A stretch of 64,000 bases of DNA, from positions 786,756 through 850,755 of the forward strand of contig NW_019775724.1 of assembly GCF_001039355.2 (NCBI RefSeq), in the 5' to 3' direction. The position numbers and the translations under genes were made by a program. This DNA is from Lingula anatina (Eukaryota; Brachiopoda; Lingulata; Lingulida; Lingulidae). The notes under the pieces are model-generated. The model saw only the letters and a program-made list of their open reading frames with translations. It searched no databases and was not told the origin of the DNA. This document shows positions 60,307 through 64,000 of the stretch, piece by piece (within the stretch, counting starts at the first letter, position 1; the number at the start of each line of letters is the position of its first letter).

Positions 60307-63086
60307 ATGCCTAAAGCTGCATCCAAGGGAGCCAAGCTGGTGTACCCTGCAGGGTGCAAGGAAGTCTCTGGAGACATGAACAAGGAAGAACTGGTCAAGA
60401 GACTGAAGGTCAGTTGTGGTCATTTGGAGTCTGTATGATTCATATTTGGGCTGATTGTAACATGACATGGATGGAAGTAATTGTTAATTTTTTCTCCTTG
60501 TTGAATAATAAATTTTGAAAATATAAGGATGTATGTGAAATTTTGAAAACATTTTAGTGGAGAAATATACATATATATTTTTTTCATGTAAACATTGTGT
60601 TCTCATTTCTGATTACAGTCATTGGGTTGTTTTGTGTTGATCTTTTTGTCCTTGTTAACTCTTTGGTCACTTCATATGACATTTTCTTTAAATGATACTA
60701 AGGCAGAGTTCCTACCATTTTTTATGGTTTTGTTGTAATTCCAGGCATTGGCTAGGGCCTTTCAGGACATGGGACAGGATGATAATGAGAAGTACACGGA
60801 ATTGGCCCTCCACCTTGCCTCGGAGTTCTTCATAGATCACAGCAGCAAGGATGTGCGCCTGCTTGTGGCCTGCTGCATTGCGGACGTGTTCAGAATTTTT
60901 GCTCCAGAGGCACCGTACACCAATCAGGATCAGTTAAAGGTTGAAAGAATTGATTTGTTTGTTTAGGATTATTCAGATATATATTTGACATAAATTGTGT
61001 AGAGATAAAAAGACTTTCTGATTTATCTAGATATTTTGGGTGTTGCATTTATACCCCCACCCCACCCCTCAATGATCTTAAGAAACTTTTGTCTTCCAGG
61101 AAATTTTCTTGTTCCTGATCAAGCAGCTAAGGGGACTGGATGACCCAGAAGCACCACAGTTCAAGAGATATTTTTACCTGCTAGAGGTATGAATTAAAGG
61201 CTTTTCATTCATTTCTTCTGCCAAATAATTAAAAGTGATATGTTGCAGAGTTCTAAGGCCTTTTTGTGGTATTTGTTTATAGGAGGGAATTCTGACACTT
61301 ATGTAAGGTTCACTCTCCTGCTTTAGCATTTATCATTAACTTGGGTGAGAGCGCCTAGAAGAAAAGAAATGTGTGTCATATGTCAGACTTTTGATCATTT
61401 GATTGTGATATCCTGTGTGCTGTTCTGTACTAATCAAATGTATAACATTAATAGGGTCCTTAATCTTTCCTTATGGTTAAATCAAATTATGGAATTCTTC
61501 ATTTTTTCATTCTAAATTTTTTTGTTTCAAACCTTATGAAATGACGTCTTTTCAGAACCTTGCCTGGGTTAAGTCATTCAATATCTGCATTGAACTGGAG
61601 GACAACCAGGAAATTTTCTGCAGTCTCTTCAAACTGATGTTTGACATAATCAAGTAAGGGAAAGTTGTTGACCATATTCAGGGTATAAGTGTGTTTATTT
61701 ATGAAAAATATTCAAAATAAATCATTGGACTGACTATAAATAATTTTGTTTGAATCAAAAAGCTTAAGAATTTCAGTCCGGTTTTGTGAAAAAAATTCAA
61801 TTATTTTATCACAGTCATCAGCAAGTACTGATTGTCTGTATATTTTTCATTACTATTTTAGTGACAAGCACACGGCCAAAGTGAAAAACTTTATGTTGGA
61901 CATGATGTGTCCACTCATAGCCGAGGCGGACAGTGTGTCCCAAAAACTTCTGGACATCATTTTAGTTAACATTATTGAGCCTTGGAAGGTAAATTAAAGT
62001 TATTTGATTTTTTAAAGCTTTTGGGTTCCGGCTGAGAATGTAGTAGGACTATGTTTTTGCTTTTTACAGTTTATCTCTTGAAATAGCTTTGCCCTTATCA
62101 ACTTGTTGTAAAAGACTACTATTATCATGTATCATTATTGATATCTTGGAAGTTAGAATAATTTTATATAAATATGCTCCTTTTGGTATATTATATTATA
62201 TTATGTTCAAAAGAAGCACAATATGCCATGTACCAGCAAAATAAGTAAAGCACTAAAGCTTCATTCAGTAAAGTCACTGTGACACAGCTCATCTTGAACA
62301 TCAGGTTTGCACAGAAGATCTTATTATTGTTTAGCAGACAACCATTGATCCCAAGTTTTGCTGCAGTTTTGTTCTTGTTTACTGTACAAATTATTAACAT
62401 TACACCATGGTCCCATATTTAGTGTCATGTGATTTTAGACAGAAAATTGCCCATGTGGTACGAAATAAGCAATGGAAACCTAAATGTAGCTGGACTAAAA
62501 ATAGTAAATTACATTTTGTTCTTATTTTGATAGTTACTGCTGTGTAAATAACAACTTCCTTACTGAGTTATTATGTCATTGTTTGTATAACTTTCCAGAG
62601 TCAGAACCGCCAAGCATATGACCTAGCTAAAGACTTGATCAAACGCACATCAAATGCCATTGAACCCTATATTCAAACTGTAAGTTATAGAAGTCTTTTT
62701 ATTTTAACAGTTGCATATTACAATGTTAACATTATTTTTGAAAAAAAAGTGCTGTTTGTTGGGTTATCCCTTTTTTGTTTTTTTGCAAACACACCTGTAT
62801 GTTTGTAAGCAATGACTTAGCAATTTTTTAAAATATTTACACCTGGTGTACATAATCACTTTTGCATTTGGTACTAGAAAGTTCTTCATGCTATGTATGA
62901 ACTTAAAAATTAATACTCAACAACTGTGCTTGCACCACATTTCAGTTTTTCAACAATGCTTTAATGCTGGGCAAGACCTCGGAGAGTGAAGTATCAGATC
63001 ACATCTTTAAGCTGATCTATGAACTCAACATGATATCCCCCAGTATTCTTTTAGCAGTGTTACCACAGTTGGAGTTCAAACTTAAG
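60307..63086 (+). CDS. PDS5: Sister chromatid cohesion protein PDS5 (N-terminal part; gene continues past window)
   Basis: Seven coding exons join in frame: 60307-60408, 60745-60939, 61100-61186, 61556-61653, 61862-61988, 62599-62679, 62946-63086 (277 codons). The ATG at 60307 ([16 protein letters not shown]) follows a splice acceptor at 60284. Recognisable PDS5 blocks are [77 protein letters not shown] and [20 protein letters not shown]5 is a nuclear HEAT-repeat protein that binds cohesin with WAPL or sororin and controls cohesin release and establishment. These exons cover only the N-terminal HEAT region; the family is normally about 1200-1450 aa. The exon 2 donor (GTTGAA) and exon 1 donor (GTCAGT) are non-consensus but give exact in-phase joins. 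Confidence 0.95.
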
Positions 63087-64000
63087 GTAGGATTGGCAGG
63101 GTGATTATGGAAAAATAAAAAGAAAGAACAAAAACCACTGGCTTAGTAGAAAAATGAGAAAAAAAATTGAAATCTTTAAAGTCATAATAACTCTTCATTT
63201 TGGCCAAAAATTGGATTTTCCTGGAGTAAACGGCAATTTTCCCGTACTTACCAATGGTCAGCGACCCCATTCCTGCATTCAAAGTTAATCCAGGGTTTTT
63301 TTCCTAAACGTACGGTTTTTTGTTAAAATCTCTTAAGAGATTTTAACTGACGGAGCTCTCTCTGACATCGCATAGTCACTGTTGACCTACTTAAAACCGC
63401 GGGAAAAGCAGACAACAACAATACTATATAAGATTCATGAGATATATTCGTCTTTTTGTTAAAAATACATAATATCCACAATGTGTGCCGTTCTGGGCTT
63501 TTTGTTATCCGATGCACTGTACAAAAACTCGCAACTTACGTCTGCGTCCGCATTAATGCGTTTGGCGCCATATGTTATTTTGGTCTCGAATGAAAGCGAG
63601 AATCCGCGTGACACAATTACGTCATTAGCAACGAATGCCTTGATGAAAGCTTCGAAAGCCCTATTGACAAGCACAGATTTTAGTTTTACTACAATAACGG
63701 CCGTTTTAGTGGTAAAATACAATAGAATATATTTCCATGCGTTGTTTACAATGTATTTCATGCGGAATTTTGAATCTCAAAGGAAGAGTTATTATTGCTT
63801 TAACCATTTTAAATACCACGTGGATAACATTGGGCTTGCAATTGATCAGACTGTGTAACAGTTTTATAACAAGAAATCTGCGGTTAGTGTTTCAGACCAT
63901 TACTTCATTTATGTGGACTTGAAGAAGGCCAGATTTTTTTATCTGAAAGATTTAACTAATTTTTGTGCAATATTTCTTTTTTGAAACTCTGCCTAGTTTA
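63087..64000. other. PDS5 intron at right edge, with palindrome and CpG-richer patch
   Basis: After exon 7 no PDS5 exon is visible to the window end. A perfect 26-bp palindrome at 63322-63347 is followed by a TATATAAG (63425-63432) and a 300-base patch (about 63481-63760) that is open on both strands and has more CpG than its surroundings. I recognise no protein in either frame and treat it as unclassified, possibly part of a mobile element. Confidence 0.4.

Noticed and set aside
63481..63858. 125-codon plus-strand frame after the last PDS5 exon
   Set aside because: No PDS5 similarity and no acceptor in the required phase; the opposite strand is also open. Kept only as an unclassified patch.

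Overview
This is a eukaryotic, metazoan window. Genes are split by many introns with GT...AG boundaries. The DNA is AT-rich with many microsatellites, degraded non-LTR retrotransposon pieces and short inverted-repeat elements. Protein content (tandem DEG/ENaC channels, N4BP2, PDS5, and a secreted protein joining fibulin-type anaphylatoxin modules to a von Willebrand D domain) and the repeat style suggest a marine invertebrate. A lancelet or hemichordate would fit, but the species cannot be fixed from the sequence. A 330-base N gap (52184-52513) and a single N at 20185 show that this is a draft assembly.

Layout, left to right. (1) 1605-6260, minus: the 5' part of a secreted Cys-rich protein gene with a signal peptide, five anaphylatoxin/fibulin-like CC modules on phase 1-1 exons, and a vWD domain; its 3' end is outside the window. 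(2) 9806-32477: a DEG/ENaC channel cluster. Gene A is on the minus strand. Genes B and C are on the plus strand and lie in tandem duplicated 8.6-10.3 kb units. All three have the same six coding exons with the same phases and encode 467, 480 and 477 aa. A fourth copy survives only as an exon-6 fragment inside intron 5 of C, split by a 1.56 kb TIR element. (3) 34436-58286, minus: a complete 16-coding-exon N4BP2 gene (CUE, P-loop polynucleotide kinase, further CUE-like segments, DUF1771, Smr). It is about 1862 aa if one extra G in a homopolymer is discounted. (4) 60285 to beyond the right edge, plus: the 5' part of PDS5, the cohesin regulator. N4BP2 and PDS5 are head-to-head across about 2 kb with oriented YY1-like motifs and CCAAT boxes, as expected for a shared housekeeping promoter.

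The most interesting part is the channel cluster. All three paralogs lack the His of the family's N-terminal His-Gly gating motif (it is Leu-Gly), have Gly-Ser-Thr where the G/S-X-S selectivity filter should be, and have Thr at the degenerin position. The pore/TM2 coding block is identical over 174 nt between the inverted copy A and copy C, although the rest of the same exon is strongly diverged, which points to recent local gene conversion. Other notable items are a tandem repeat that copies a splice acceptor plus the first codons of the N4BP2 Smr exon, a probable assembly duplication in gene B intron 5, and a tandem pair of tRNA-Thr-like elements.

Exon coordinates were derived by hand from splice signals, reading frame and paralog comparison. 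They add up in phase for every gene, but no transcript data were available.
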